64,000 bases of DNA from Kribbella pratensis (GTDB taxonomy: Bacteria; Actinomycetota; Actinomycetes; Propionibacteriales; Kribbellaceae): NCBI RefSeq assembly GCF_004366075.1, contig NZ_SODU01000002.1:1736758-1800757 (forward strand), in the 5' to 3' direction. Shown piece by piece: positions 18,801 to 26,576 of the stretch. The position numbers and the translations under genes were made by a program. The notes beneath the pieces were generated by a model. It had not been told where the DNA came from, did not search any database, and saw only the letters and a list, made by a program, of their open reading frames with translations. Position 1 is the stretch's first letter; each line of letters starts with the position of its first letter.

Positions 18801-20509
18801 ACATGCCTCCGAGCACTGCCAATTACCTTCAGCGTGCGGGCCGTGCTGGTCGCCGTTCCGGTACGGCCGCCCTGGTGGTGACCTATGCACAACGTCGGTC
18901 CCATGACCTGACTCGGTTCGCCGAGCCTGAAGTCATGATCACCGGTGCGGTCCGGGCACCCTACGTGCCACTCACCAATGAGCGTATCGACCGGCGCCAT
19001 GCGCATTCGGTTGCAATGGCGGCGTTCTTCCGATGGCTCTTCGAGTCTACGGGGCGGATCGACAGGACTGCTGGGGAGTTCTTCCTGTCTGGCAACGACC
19101 AGGCGGCCTCGGTAACGCTGGTGAAGGGCTACCTGACCCCGGTGTCCGACGAGGTCACAGAGGCACTCCGCCAAATCCTCCCAGCCGATGTCGCTACCGA
19201 GTTGGACGTAGATGGCGGGACTTGGGCGGCCGCGCTGATTGAGCTCCTTGATACGGTACGCGCCGAGCTCGAGAACGAAATCGTCACTCTCGAGGAGCTC
19301 CAAGACGAAGCCGCGCGGAGTCAGAAGTTTCAGTTGGCGCAGCGTTACCAGCAGGTTGGCAACACTCTTCGGAAGCGGGACCTCCTTGGTTTCCTCGCCA
19401 ACCGGAACGTTCTGCCGAAGTACGGCTTCCCGGTCGATTCCGTCGAGTTGCGTACCAATCTCGGCTACGCCAGCCGCGTCGGCGCCAACCTCGACCTGAC
19501 ACGCGACTTGTCGCAGGCGATCTACGAATATGCACCGGATGCAACTGTCGTCGCCGGCGGTCAACTGTGGACGTCACGCGGGATTTACCGGCTACCTGGG
19601 CGCGATCTCGTGGAATATCGGTACCACGTATGTAAGCGCTGCGGTGGATTCAGGCACGGCGTCGAACATGTCGAGCCCGCTTGCGAGCACTGTGGGGAGG
19701 TCGCGCACTCGGCGCCCCGGACCCTGACAATTCCGGAGTACGGTTTCGTCGCAGGGCGGGAGCCACAGAAGCCGGGACCGCGTCCGCCTCGACGTTCTTG
19801 GAGCGGCGCCGTCCATGTCCTCTCCGAGCCAGCCGAAGCCAGGTCTCACAAGATGTCGTTTCACGGCGGAGAGATCGCCGTCACTGTCGGGCCGCGCGGC
19901 CGCCTGATCGCCGTAGCTGACGGGCCTTCCAGCAGAGGCTTCTGGGTCTGTGACTGGTGCGGTCACGGGGCCGCCAGGATCTTGCATCCGAACAAGCCGC
20001 CGAAGCACAATCACCTGCTCAGGAATCTGCCATGCTCGGGCCCACAGCGACTACTGGACCTCGCCCACGATTACGAAACTGATCTGCTGACACTTGACGT
20101 TGGCCTGCCAGGCTTCCGCGGTGAGCAACAGGCATGGAAGTCAGTCCTCTACGCGATCATCGAGGCAGCGTGTGACGTGCTCGAGATCGCCCGCGACGAC
20201 ATCGGGGGATCGCTGTCGCCGTTCGGTGTCGACCAGTGGTCGGTGGTTCTCTTCGACGCCGTGGCCGGTGGCGCAGGTCATGTGCTGCAGATCGAGGCCA
20301 ACCTCGAGCGCGTGCTAGTCGCTGCCCTGCGGCGCGTGAGCACCTGCGAGTGCGGTCCGGAGACCTCGTGCTACGGATGTCTACGCAGCTACGGCAATCA
20401 GCGCGATCACGATGAACTCTCGCGGGGCGCCGCCCAACAGATCCTGGACAGACTCCTCGCCGACGCTGGAAGTGGGGCAGCGCACGCGGAAACGGCAGAC
20501 CGCAATTGA
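15806..20509 (+). CDS. DEAD/DEAH helicase with C-terminal DUF1998, DruE-like
   Basis: A 1567-residue superfamily 2 helicase. Walker A ATGTGSGKTESF is near residue 115, VVDEAHVYDG near 254, and the second RecA domain has FELGVDVGDLQAV and QRAGRAGRRSG near 982-1015. Four Cys clusters (near 475, 550, 900 and 1276) look like zinc ribbons inserted in or after the helicase core. Residues about 1435-1555 form a DUF1998 domain with CECGPETSCYGCLRSYGNQ. The start is a GTG overlapping the upstream stop (GTGA). The domain order is that of DruE; the related MrfA/YprA repair helicases are about half this length. It presumably translocates on invading DNA with its partner, but no nuclease is seen in the operon. 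Confidence 0.75.
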   Translation: MTTSIDGIATADEIKGTYRRYLQSLLAVRDAKIGAALRTAIDQTPMLDKGPYLEATPPYAPGVSVEGLIRAGVLTPGFADLASEALPLDRALYMHQEQAIRKTADGRNVVVATGTGSGKTESFLVPILDSLVREQERGELGPGVRALLLYPMNALANDQMKRLRQLLAGYPAITFGRYTGDTENDAQRAREAFGELNIGEPMLPNELLSRQEMRATPPHLLLTNFAMLEYLLLRPLDMDLFATGDDSRWRFIVVDEAHVYDGSQGAEIAMLLRRVRDRVARDRPIQCIATSATVGGDSDPQEVTRFASNLFGQPFEWIDGAPDRQDLVTATRVDAPAGPFWGPLSARDYIGLTQSEDRDAAVIAAARHAGWQPADSRQTTAADALLHEQSLATLRSVLAAGPQTFDEAASTIFGAGTEGVAGLAAMVELASALRAKDGTAPLSARYHLFLRATEGAFTCLSPKGPHVHLARHDECPDCSAPVFEVGSCKRCGAVHVVGALTPEAGVVRLRPRKAGSKDTWMVLGEQQALTDDDEDAVADDGVDVTADDAMLCTACGNIEKPGTAVCHACASSGLRAVRRLKQRGEDIAGCLVCGARGSGTVRVFETGSDASGAVITTSLYQKLPPSADLNEGQRPGEGRKLLAFSDSRQAAAYFAPYLEDSYARLQRRRLITQGLAAARADEEPVAPDDVVFTTRAAASAVKHFHGGMTAQQQARAIAPWVMAEVLATDDRQSLEGLGLMRVALYRDPSWQAPSPLTDLGLTEDETWAFIQELMRSVRQQSAVTMPDEVPANHEIFAPRLGPIRLRLSGPEAVRKVLSWLPGKGTNRRVDYARRVLDSLGVDADALKLLNGIWNFLTAAHTPIDWLKPATERGLGVVHQIDHERLRLSWVTDANPVYQCDVCRRTAPFSVRGVCPAIGCEGTLEKFVPPVQDEDHYRSIYRSMHAVSLKAMEHTAQWANTEAAAIQQKFIRGEVNTLSCSTTFELGVDVGDLQAVFLRNMPPSTANYLQRAGRAGRRSGTAALVVTYAQRRSHDLTRFAEPEVMITGAVRAPYVPLTNERIDRRHAHSVAMAAFFRWLFESTGRIDRTAGEFFLSGNDQAASVTLVKGYLTPVSDEVTEALRQILPADVATELDVDGGTWAAALIELLDTVRAELENEIVTLEELQDEAARSQKFQLAQRYQQVGNTLRKRDLLGFLANRNVLPKYGFPVDSVELRTNLGYASRVGANLDLTRDLSQAIYEYAPDATVVAGGQLWTSRGIYRLPGRDLVEYRYHVCKRCGGFRHGVEHVEPACEHCGEVAHSAPRTLTIPEYGFVAGREPQKPGPRPPRRSWSGAVHVLSEPAEARSHKMSFHGGEIAVTVGPRGRLIAVADGPSSRGFWVCDWCGHGAARILHPNKPPKHNHLLRNLPCSGPQRLLDLAHDYETDLLTLDVGLPGFRGEQQAWKSVLYAIIEAACDVLEIARDDIGGSLSPFGVDQWSVVLFDAVAGGAGHVLQIEANLERVLVAALRRVSTCECGPETSCYGCLRSYGNQRDHDELSRGAAQQILDRLLADAGSGAAHAETADRN

Positions 20510-20583
20510 GCGCGGGACACGCGTTGAGGTTTACCTATGCGCTCTTCATGTCTCATTCATTGCCAGAGCTGTAGGAGACTCTT

Positions 20584-21255
20584 GTGATCGATCCGAAGGA
20601 CCTCTCGCGGCGTGGATTCGAGAAGGCCCTGATGACGCAGCAGGCGCTGGCTGTGGCCAACGTCGCTCGTCTTCGTCGTGTGCATCCTGATATGAGCCCG
20701 CGTGAACTGCTCAGATACCTCGACCGCGCCTACCTGATTGCTGTCACTACGACGGGAGGTGCGGCGGGGGCGACTGCGGTGGTTCCAGGTGCGGGTATCC
20801 CAGGAGCACTAGTCGACATGGCGGCGTTTACAGAGGCCTCCGTCCTCTACGCACTCTCGTGTGCCGAAGTGCATGGGCTCCACTCGGAGGATCTGGAGCG
20901 CCGTCGGTTGTTGGTGCTGACCGTTCTTATGGGCGACAGCGCTACCGGGGCGCTCAGGACGGCGGTAGGTCGAACCGGCCCTCACTGGGCGAGGCGCATC
21001 GTGACTGCGATTCCGATCACGACAATCAATCGCCTCAACAAGCTGCTCGGACCTCGATTCATCACGAAGTACGGGACGAGGCAAGGGCTGCTGGTGTTGA
21101 GCAAGCAGGTGCCGCTTGGAATTGGTGTAGTACTAGGTGGCGCTGGCAACCATCTGATCGGTCGTGGCGTCGTTGCCTCTGCGCGTACGGTCTTCGGCGG
21201 GCCTCCGAACGAATGGGAGCCAGGGCAACCAAGTTCTGGAGGCACGACGAGATGA
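20584..21255 (+). CDS. EcsC-like glycine-rich protein
   Basis: A 223-residue protein with a GTG start seven bases after AGGAG. The first 55 residues are helical and soluble. A glycine/alanine-rich hydrophobic stretch follows (TTTGGAAGATAVVPGAGIPG, about residues 58-77). Another lies near residues 180-200 (PLGIGVVLGGAGN), before a conserved-looking tail ARTVFGGPP. This spacing matches EcsC-family proteins of actinomycetes, whose function is unknown; some EcsC domains occur in defence-linked proteins. The gene lies 74 bases after the helicase, and its stop overlaps the next start (ATGA). The glycine-rich segments could insert into or lie on the membrane. Related proteins are common outside defence loci, so its membership in the system is open. 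Confidence 0.6.
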   Translation: MIDPKDLSRRGFEKALMTQQALAVANVARLRRVHPDMSPRELLRYLDRAYLIAVTTTGGAAGATAVVPGAGIPGALVDMAAFTEASVLYALSCAEVHGLHSEDLERRRLLVLTVLMGDSATGALRTAVGRTGPHWARRIVTAIPITTINRLNKLLGPRFITKYGTRQGLLVLSKQVPLGIGVVLGGAGNHLIGRGVVASARTVFGGPPNEWEPGQPSSGGTTR

Positions 21256-22214
21256 GCAAAGGTGCCCCTGCGGCGCGGAACTGGCGGCATACTTTCGAGG
21301 TGGTCGGGTTCCGACCGAGCGGCCAGTTCGGAGCGATGCGGGCTCGTGTCGAGGATGTCGACGCCACGGTGCTGGAGGACGGGCTCGGCCGACTTAGCAT
21401 GACGTTCACTCACGTCGGGCGGCGCTCGGCGATGCAGTACGAGGTTGCCGTTCCTTTCGATGTAACCGTGCAGCAGGTGGCTCGATTGATGGCGAGCGCC
21501 TTCGAGCGAGCGCATCCTGAGACCCGCGAGAAGACCGCAACTCCGGACCTGTCCGCCGTCGACCACAATTTCGTTCGGGTGGGCGGTGTGGTCGTTGAGC
21601 GTGAGCAGGCGTTCGCTTGGGCTCACGAGTATCTGACCGGATCATCTTGGGCGTATCCCGGCTACGACGCGTACTACGCTCGTTCCGACCCGCAACGCAT
21701 CGAGGACGCTGATCTGCTGGCACCTGTGCTGCTCAATGTCAGCCGTCTGACCCTGAAGGCCTACTACGGGTTGCAGAAGCACCGCGAGCGATTGCAGGAC
21801 TGCCTCGCTGCAATTCCTGAGGACGCCGAGCTGATCAGCGCTGGAGACCACGACCTGGAAACGATCCGCAAGCTATTCGCTGTGCTCAATGCCCCCGGAA
21901 TCCCGGATGTGCAGGGAACGATCCTGGCCAAGATCTTGCACCGTAAGCGGCCAGCCTTCATTCCGCTCTACGATGAACGCGTCCGCCGCTGCTACCAAGT
22001 GGGTCCGCGAGCCCCGCTACCCGTCAGGCGCCGTCGGCCGTGGGGAGAATTTTTCGTCACCCTCGCGATGGCTATGCGCAGTGATCTGGTCGATCAGCGC
22101 GACACCTGGACCGAGATCGCGAATCTCGCCACCAGCCCAAGGATCAGCTTGTTACGCGCGCTCGACATCGTCGCCTGGCGTGCTGGCGGTGTCGATTCAG
22201 CTCCGCATCGCTGA
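21252..22214 (+). CDS. DUF6308-family protein
   Basis: A 320-residue protein. The first ~90 residues are beta-rich (HTFEVVGFRPSGQFGAMRA). The rest, from about residue 130, carries the pattern of DUF6308: LLNVSRLTLKAYYGLQ, then ILAKILHRKRPAFIPLYDE and VRRCY. The LHRKRP-x-x-IPL-D segment resembles a helix-hairpin-helix-like nucleic-acid element seen in this family, but no catalytic site is known. The ATG overlaps the previous stop, so the two are translated together. DUF6308 proteins occur in many actinomycetes, often singly; coupling here to an EcsC-like protein behind a DUF1998 helicase is noteworthy. The family call is from memory of its conserved segment. Confidence 0.6.
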   Translation: MSKGAPAARNWRHTFEVVGFRPSGQFGAMRARVEDVDATVLEDGLGRLSMTFTHVGRRSAMQYEVAVPFDVTVQQVARLMASAFERAHPETREKTATPDLSAVDHNFVRVGGVVVEREQAFAWAHEYLTGSSWAYPGYDAYYARSDPQRIEDADLLAPVLLNVSRLTLKAYYGLQKHRERLQDCLAAIPEDAELISAGDHDLETIRKLFAVLNAPGIPDVQGTILAKILHRKRPAFIPLYDERVRRCYQVGPRAPLPVRRRRPWGEFFVTLAMAMRSDLVDQRDTWTEIANLATSPRISLLRALDIVAWRAGGVDSAPHR

Positions 22215-22308
22215 CTTGTCGGCGTTGGCGCCATCCATGCCATGTCCCACGGTTCCGTGAATCCCGGAGTCCCGATCAGACTTTCGACTGCGAGACGAAG
22301 GTCACCGT

Positions 22309-22374
22309 CCGCGGGATCCGCGGCCGGTGAGGTAACTCGGGTAGACCAACCCTGAGGGCTCTAGCATCCCTCAG
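22309..22374. terminator. Two hairpins between convergent defence operons
   Basis: CCGCGG-gat-CCGCGG (22309-22323) and CTGAGGG, nine bases, CCCTCAG (22352-22374) lie between the DUF6308 gene and the convergent mcrC. The second hairpin contains the mcrC stop codon. Neither is followed by a T-run, so they are candidate bidirectional terminators only. Nothing else is visible in 22215-22370. Confidence 0.35.
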
Positions 22375-23441
22375 TCCTGCTCGGTCGACGGGGAGATGGC
22401 GGTGAGCAGCTCCTCCGCCAGGGTGCGGGCATTGGCAACTAGGTTTACGGTCGCGAATCGTATTCGGTGCCCTTGGATGACCACCTCTTCGTCGACATGC
22501 TCGCCGACGCTGGGATGCAACATGAGCCCCTCAGACCTTGTGTCAGGCTCATCGGAGTCCTGGGACATCAGGTAGGCGTAGATCTGGTACACATAGCCGC
22601 TGGCCAGTGTCGCCGTCCGGTAGTGGCCCGCCTTGGTTATCGAGGTGAACTTGGTGTCAATCACGATCCGGCGTGGTCCGGCGTCCGCCGGGCTCGGGTG
22701 CTCCAGGACAACGTCGAGCTGCATACCGGGCAGGATCGCTGCCATTCCGCCGGAGGCGGCTGTCACGTTCCACGACAGGCGCTGTCCGTGCGTGACGGTC
22801 CAGCCAGCGGGGGTGAGTCGATGCCGGTAGAAGCCGTACGCCGCGTGCTCGAACAGCCTGCGCAGGTACTGGTCCTCTAGGGAGGGAAGCGGCAGCATGC
22901 TGCCGCCTGACTCGGTCGTTGGGATTGCAAGCGCGAGTAGCAGCTCGGCGGCAGCAATCATCATCCGGTCGCGGGTGAGAAGTCGCTGGCGTTGCATGGC
23001 GGGCACCGCGCTGAGGGGCGGGCAGGGGCCGTGTACGCCGGCAGCGCCGAGCTGGAGAGCCAGAGAACGGTACTTCGGCTCGCCCGGTATCAGAACCGCG
23101 GCCCGTTCGAGGGCGGCCTTGGCTAGGCGGTTTGCGGCGGTGTCGGTGACGATTTCGTCGAATGTGCAGTTCACCTGGCCGCGTTGGAGGAGCTGGCGGC
23201 GCTCTGTCGGCAGCACATTGATACGGCCTCGAACCCGGTGGGTGGCACGTGTGGTCTGCTGGAAGCCCACCGACAGTCCGGTGTGGAGTCGTACGGTTAC
23301 CTGCTCGGCGAGGATCCGAGCGACCAGGTCAGGGAGATCCTCAGGGTTCTCCTCAGGGGCGACGAGGCCCGTGCCCGCGGTGCGGTAGAGCCTGGATGCG
23401 TACAGCTGGAGTAGCCAGACGTTTCGGATCGGAATCTGCAC
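22371..23441 (-). CDS. mcrC: McrC nuclease subunit of type IV restriction
   Basis: A 356-residue protein that should provide the endonuclease of a McrBC-type modification-dependent restriction enzyme. It opens with IPIRNVWLLQLYAS, typical of McrC, where this N-terminal part docks on the McrB ring. The C-terminal PD-(D/E)xK core is visible as LDVVLEHPS followed by RRIVIDTKFTS (the D and K of the motif near residues 257-259). The start is a GTG at 23441, two bases after the mcrB stop, and the two genes form a translationally coupled pair. The length matches short actinobacterial McrC proteins (about 350-430). Confidence 0.85.
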   Translation of the reverse strand: MQIPIRNVWLLQLYASRLYRTAGTGLVAPEENPEDLPDLVARILAEQVTVRLHTGLSVGFQQTTRATHRVRGRINVLPTERRQLLQRGQVNCTFDEIVTDTAANRLAKAALERAAVLIPGEPKYRSLALQLGAAGVHGPCPPLSAVPAMQRQRLLTRDRMMIAAAELLLALAIPTTESGGSMLPLPSLEDQYLRRLFEHAAYGFYRHRLTPAGWTVTHGQRLSWNVTAASGGMAAILPGMQLDVVLEHPSPADAGPRRIVIDTKFTSITKAGHYRTATLASGYVYQIYAYLMSQDSDEPDTRSEGLMLHPSVGEHVDEEVVIQGHRIRFATVNLVANARTLAEELLTAISPSTEQD

Positions 23442-23443
23442 GG

Positions 23444-25633
23444 CTATCCGCCCAGTAGCTTGCGGTATTCCGCCTCGGCCACGTCTGGGCGGTCGAACCA
23501 GTACTCCTCAAGGAGCGGCCGGACGTCGGTGTCGACAACACGACGCCACCAGTCTGCGGTGTCGAGCCCGGTCTGTTCGAGGCGGACCGCTGGTGTGAAG
23601 TAGCTGTGGCCGACGCAGTACTGGCGACCCAGGGCGCTGTCCTTCGTGATGGTGTCGTTGAGGCTGCGGACCCGATTCCCGCAGGTCTCGAGGACGTCGA
23701 GGTCGTAGCCGAGGCCGCTTAGGTGCTGCACCCAGTCGTCACCGAAAGCTGGCTTGAGCTCGATGAATGCGAAACGCCTACGCAGTGCCATATCCACCAT
23801 GGCGAGGGATCGATCGGCAACATTCATGGTGCCGATGAGGTGCAGGTTGGGAGGGACAGCGAACCGTTCGTCCTTGTTGCGCGGGTAAGCGAGTCGGATT
23901 GCTTGTTCCGGTGAGCGCTTGTCTGCCTCGATCAGTGTCAACAGCTCGCCTAAGATCTGGGCTGGATTGCCGCGGTTGACCTCCTCGATCACCAGCACAT
24001 ACGGGTGTTCCGGATCTGCCTCGGCTTGGCCGCACATGTCGAGGAACGGACCATCGGCCAACTCGAGCCCCATGGTCCCGGGGCGCCAGCCACGGACGAA
24101 GTCCTCGTACGTCAGCGAGGGGTGAAACTGCACAACCTGGACACGGGTGCTTCCGCGCTCGTCGCACAAGGCCCATGCAAGTCGGCGGGCGAGCCAGGTC
24201 TTGCCGGTGCCGGGTGGGCCTTGGAGGACGATGTTCTTGCGCGAGCGCAGACGCTCAAGAATCGGTTCAAGCTCGGCGGTAGGGATGAAGCAGCCGTCGT
24301 CGCGGATGGACTCGACGTCGTACGTCTCCCCAGTGAGCTCCGGCACTGGGTCACCCGAAGCGATCGGTGTGAAGATCGCTTCGCCGTCCAAGGTATCCGG
24401 GGCGGTATCCGGCGTCGTCGCGAACAGGTATTTCCATGCCGCATGGGACAGCTCAGGGAAGGAGTTGTACGGCGTACCCGGGTCGGCCAGCCACGCTACC
24501 AACGCTTCGGTGTTCGCCAGGAATTGCTCGCCGTCGATTCGGGCGTCGAGAGACAGCGTCGCCGCAACCTCGGGAAACTGCTTCTTAAGGAAGGTGGTGT
24601 TGGTCGAATCGTAGGCCGCGAACGTGTGCGGCCGGATCCAGTAGATGCCCATGCTCAGCTTGCGAGTGCCGCCGGTAGCGCATGCATCGAAGGCGGTGAC
24701 CAGTCGTTCGCGCGTCTCTTCGGTGGGCTCGGCGGCGTAGCCGATTGCGGCGCGGCACAGTTCCCACAAGGAGTCGACATCGTGAGGGCCGCGCTCGTTC
24801 TCCCACGAGACGTACCAGGAGTTGAGGTTGTTGACTACAGGGACGCCAGCGAAGGTGTCGGGATACGGCGGTTGCAGGCCGAACTCCTCGCCAAAGGCAC
24901 GCGCGATGAGGGCGCGAGCTTCGTTGCGTATACCCCGGTTAAAGCTTCCTAGCACCGTGAAGGGGTCGACGTCACGCAAGGGACCGTAGCTGCCGTCGGT
25001 GCGGTGATCGGACTGCAGATACTTGAACAACTGAGGGCGCCCCGACGCTGCGGCTACCTGCCACACCTTCTCTAGAAGCGCCGCCCGATCACTCTGGTAG
25101 GCCAGGAAGGCGTCGGTGAGGCGTGGGTAGAAGTCCGCCCACGCGTAGTTGTCCTCGACGCTTGGCTGAGGCGACGCCAGGAGATGTGCGATCTCCTCCT
25201 CAGCGGTTGTGATGGCGAATAATGTTGTCGCGGCGCTGACCTCATTCTGGGCCGCCTCCGATAGCTCGGTACGAGGCACACCGGTACGCGTCCACGTCAC
25301 CGGCCTCCAGTGTCGGTAGACCTGACTCTCGGGGTGAAACTCATATGGGCCGGTGACGGTTCCGATGTCCAGGGTCCTGTTAGCCCGATTGGGGCAAACG
25401 ACCACGTCGCCCTCGGCCATCGCGTGCACGAACCGATAGAGAGTCCCTGCAGTTGCCGGGATCGACGTCTCGTCGAGCTCCGGCATATGCTTCGCCACCG
25501 CGGCTTTGAACGCGTCGCGCGTCGCGCCGATCTCAGCCAAGTCACCGACTTCGTCCCACCCGATCCTGACCGCCCCGTTAGCGACCGGGTTGATGTCCGG
25601 CCGATCGTTATGGATTCCCCACATTGTCGCCAT
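23444..25633 (-). CDS. mcrB: McrB AAA+ GTPase with PUA/EVE-like N-terminal reader
   Basis: A 729-residue motor subunit. The AAA+ domain has Walker A LQGPPGTGKTWLARRL near residue 471, Walker B region LVIEEVNRGNPAQIL near 556 and the McrB signature IGTMNVADRSLAMVD near 605, followed by ALRRRFAF. Residues 1-130 (MWGIHND, RIGWDEVGDL, GDVVVCPNRANRTLDIGTV) look like a PUA/EVE-type fold, which in McrBC systems reads modified bases. A middle region (200-400) with SWYVSWENE and KLSMGIYWI is common in actinobacterial McrB proteins. It is the promoter-proximal gene; mcrC follows by two bases. The base recognised cannot be told from sequence. The 148 bases upstream, to 25781, show nothing I can name. 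Confidence 0.85.
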   Translation of the reverse strand: MATMWGIHNDRPDINPVANGAVRIGWDEVGDLAEIGATRDAFKAAVAKHMPELDETSIPATAGTLYRFVHAMAEGDVVVCPNRANRTLDIGTVTGPYEFHPESQVYRHWRPVTWTRTGVPRTELSEAAQNEVSAATTLFAITTAEEEIAHLLASPQPSVEDNYAWADFYPRLTDAFLAYQSDRAALLEKVWQVAAASGRPQLFKYLQSDHRTDGSYGPLRDVDPFTVLGSFNRGIRNEARALIARAFGEEFGLQPPYPDTFAGVPVVNNLNSWYVSWENERGPHDVDSLWELCRAAIGYAAEPTEETRERLVTAFDACATGGTRKLSMGIYWIRPHTFAAYDSTNTTFLKKQFPEVAATLSLDARIDGEQFLANTEALVAWLADPGTPYNSFPELSHAAWKYLFATTPDTAPDTLDGEAIFTPIASGDPVPELTGETYDVESIRDDGCFIPTAELEPILERLRSRKNIVLQGPPGTGKTWLARRLAWALCDERGSTRVQVVQFHPSLTYEDFVRGWRPGTMGLELADGPFLDMCGQAEADPEHPYVLVIEEVNRGNPAQILGELLTLIEADKRSPEQAIRLAYPRNKDERFAVPPNLHLIGTMNVADRSLAMVDMALRRRFAFIELKPAFGDDWVQHLSGLGYDLDVLETCGNRVRSLNDTITKDSALGRQYCVGHSYFTPAVRLEQTGLDTADWWRRVVDTDVRPLLEEYWFDRPDVAEAEYRKLLGG

Positions 25634-25781
25634 AGATCGCCAGCGTAGTCCGGGTCGCAGACACTGGTCAGCAATCTACTGCCCGGAATCCTCGACGATC
25701 GTTGCGTTTGACTTCCGGAAGACGGGACCTCACGGCGCGGCCGACAGGCCGGAGCGATGGACGGTCGGGCGCGTTGACCGC

Positions 25782-26576
25782 TCAATGCATGTAGAGGCCG
25801 CCGTCTACGTTGAGGGTTTGGCCGGTTATGTAGGTGGATTGGTTGGAGAGTAGGTAGGCGATTGCGGAGGCGACGTCATGGGTTTCGCCGACGCGGTTGA
25901 CGAGGAGGGTGTCGATCAGGTCTGCGCGTGTCTCGGGGGTTAGGGGGCCGCCCATGATGTCGGTGTTGATGGGGCCTGGGGCTATGGCGTTGACCGTGAT
26001 TCCAAAGGGGCCCAGTTCTCGGGCTAGGGCTCGGGTTAGGCCTATTACGCCGGCTTTGGCTACGGAGTACGGGGTTTTGCTGTAGGTGCCGCCGCCTCGT
26101 TGGGCTGAGGTGGAGGAGATGCTGACTATTCGGCCGTAGTTGTGGCGGACCATGGACTCGGCTACTCGGCGGGTTACGTAGTGGACGCCGTTCAGGTTGG
26201 TGTTGATGACTCGGTGCCACTCGTCGGAGGTCAGTTCGAGGTAGGGGACGGGGGAGCTGACGCCGGCGATGTTGGCTAGCGCTGCTAGCGGTGGGAGGGC
26301 GGCCTCTAGTTCGTCGATCGCTGTGCGGACCTGGGCTTCGTTCGAGACGTCGGCGGTGACGGCGTACGCCGTGACGTTGTGGTTCGCGGCGATCTCCTCG
26401 GCGAGTGCCTTGCCGCCGACAGCGTCGATGTCGAGGATGCCGATGTTCCAGCCCTGCGAGGCCAAGAGCAACGCGGTGGCTCGGCCGATGCCCCGCGGGG
26501 ATGCCGCGCCGGTCACGACCGCGGTACGCGCGCCGGGTGCGTCCGCGGTGTGGTCGGCGGTGTGGTCGGCGGTCAC
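25782..26576 (-). CDS. SDR-family oxidoreductase
   Basis: A 264-residue NAD(P)-dependent short-chain dehydrogenase/reductase. The cofactor motif is TGAASPRGIGRA near residue 21, the catalytic Ser lies in SISSTSAQRG and the YxxxK pair in YSVAK. The C-terminus GGLYMH is usual for the FabG-like classical subgroup. Substrate unknown; the context is sugar uptake, so a sugar or sugar-alcohol dehydrogenase is likely. The GTG start overlaps the stop of the solute-binding protein (GTGA), making it the last gene of the operon. Codon use changes within the gene: the N-terminal part is G/C-ending (77% G+C in one counted line), while from about 26,340 downward it is full of CTA, ATA, GTA and CGA codons (62% in one counted line). 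Confidence 0.8.
   Translation of the reverse strand: MTADHTADHTADAPGARTAVVTGAASPRGIGRATALLLASQGWNIGILDIDAVGGKALAEEIAANHNVTAYAVTADVSNEAQVRTAIDELEAALPPLAALANIAGVSSPVPYLELTSDEWHRVINTNLNGVHYVTRRVAESMVRHNYGRIVSISSTSAQRGGGTYSKTPYSVAKAGVIGLTRALARELGPFGITVNAIAPGPINTDIMGGPLTPETRADLIDTLLVNRVGETHDVASAIAYLLSNQSTYITGQTLNVDGGLYMH

Noticed and set aside
15806..20509. Assignment of the helicase as MrfA (YprA) mitomycin-repair helicase
   Set aside because: It is about twice the MrfA length, has several zinc clusters, and no MrfB-type exonuclease gene follows.
15806..20509. Assignment as a second DISARM DrmA/DrmB fusion
   Set aside because: Helicase and DUF1998 are in one chain here, and the DrmB opening (RPS...GVGA-VDLPN) is absent.
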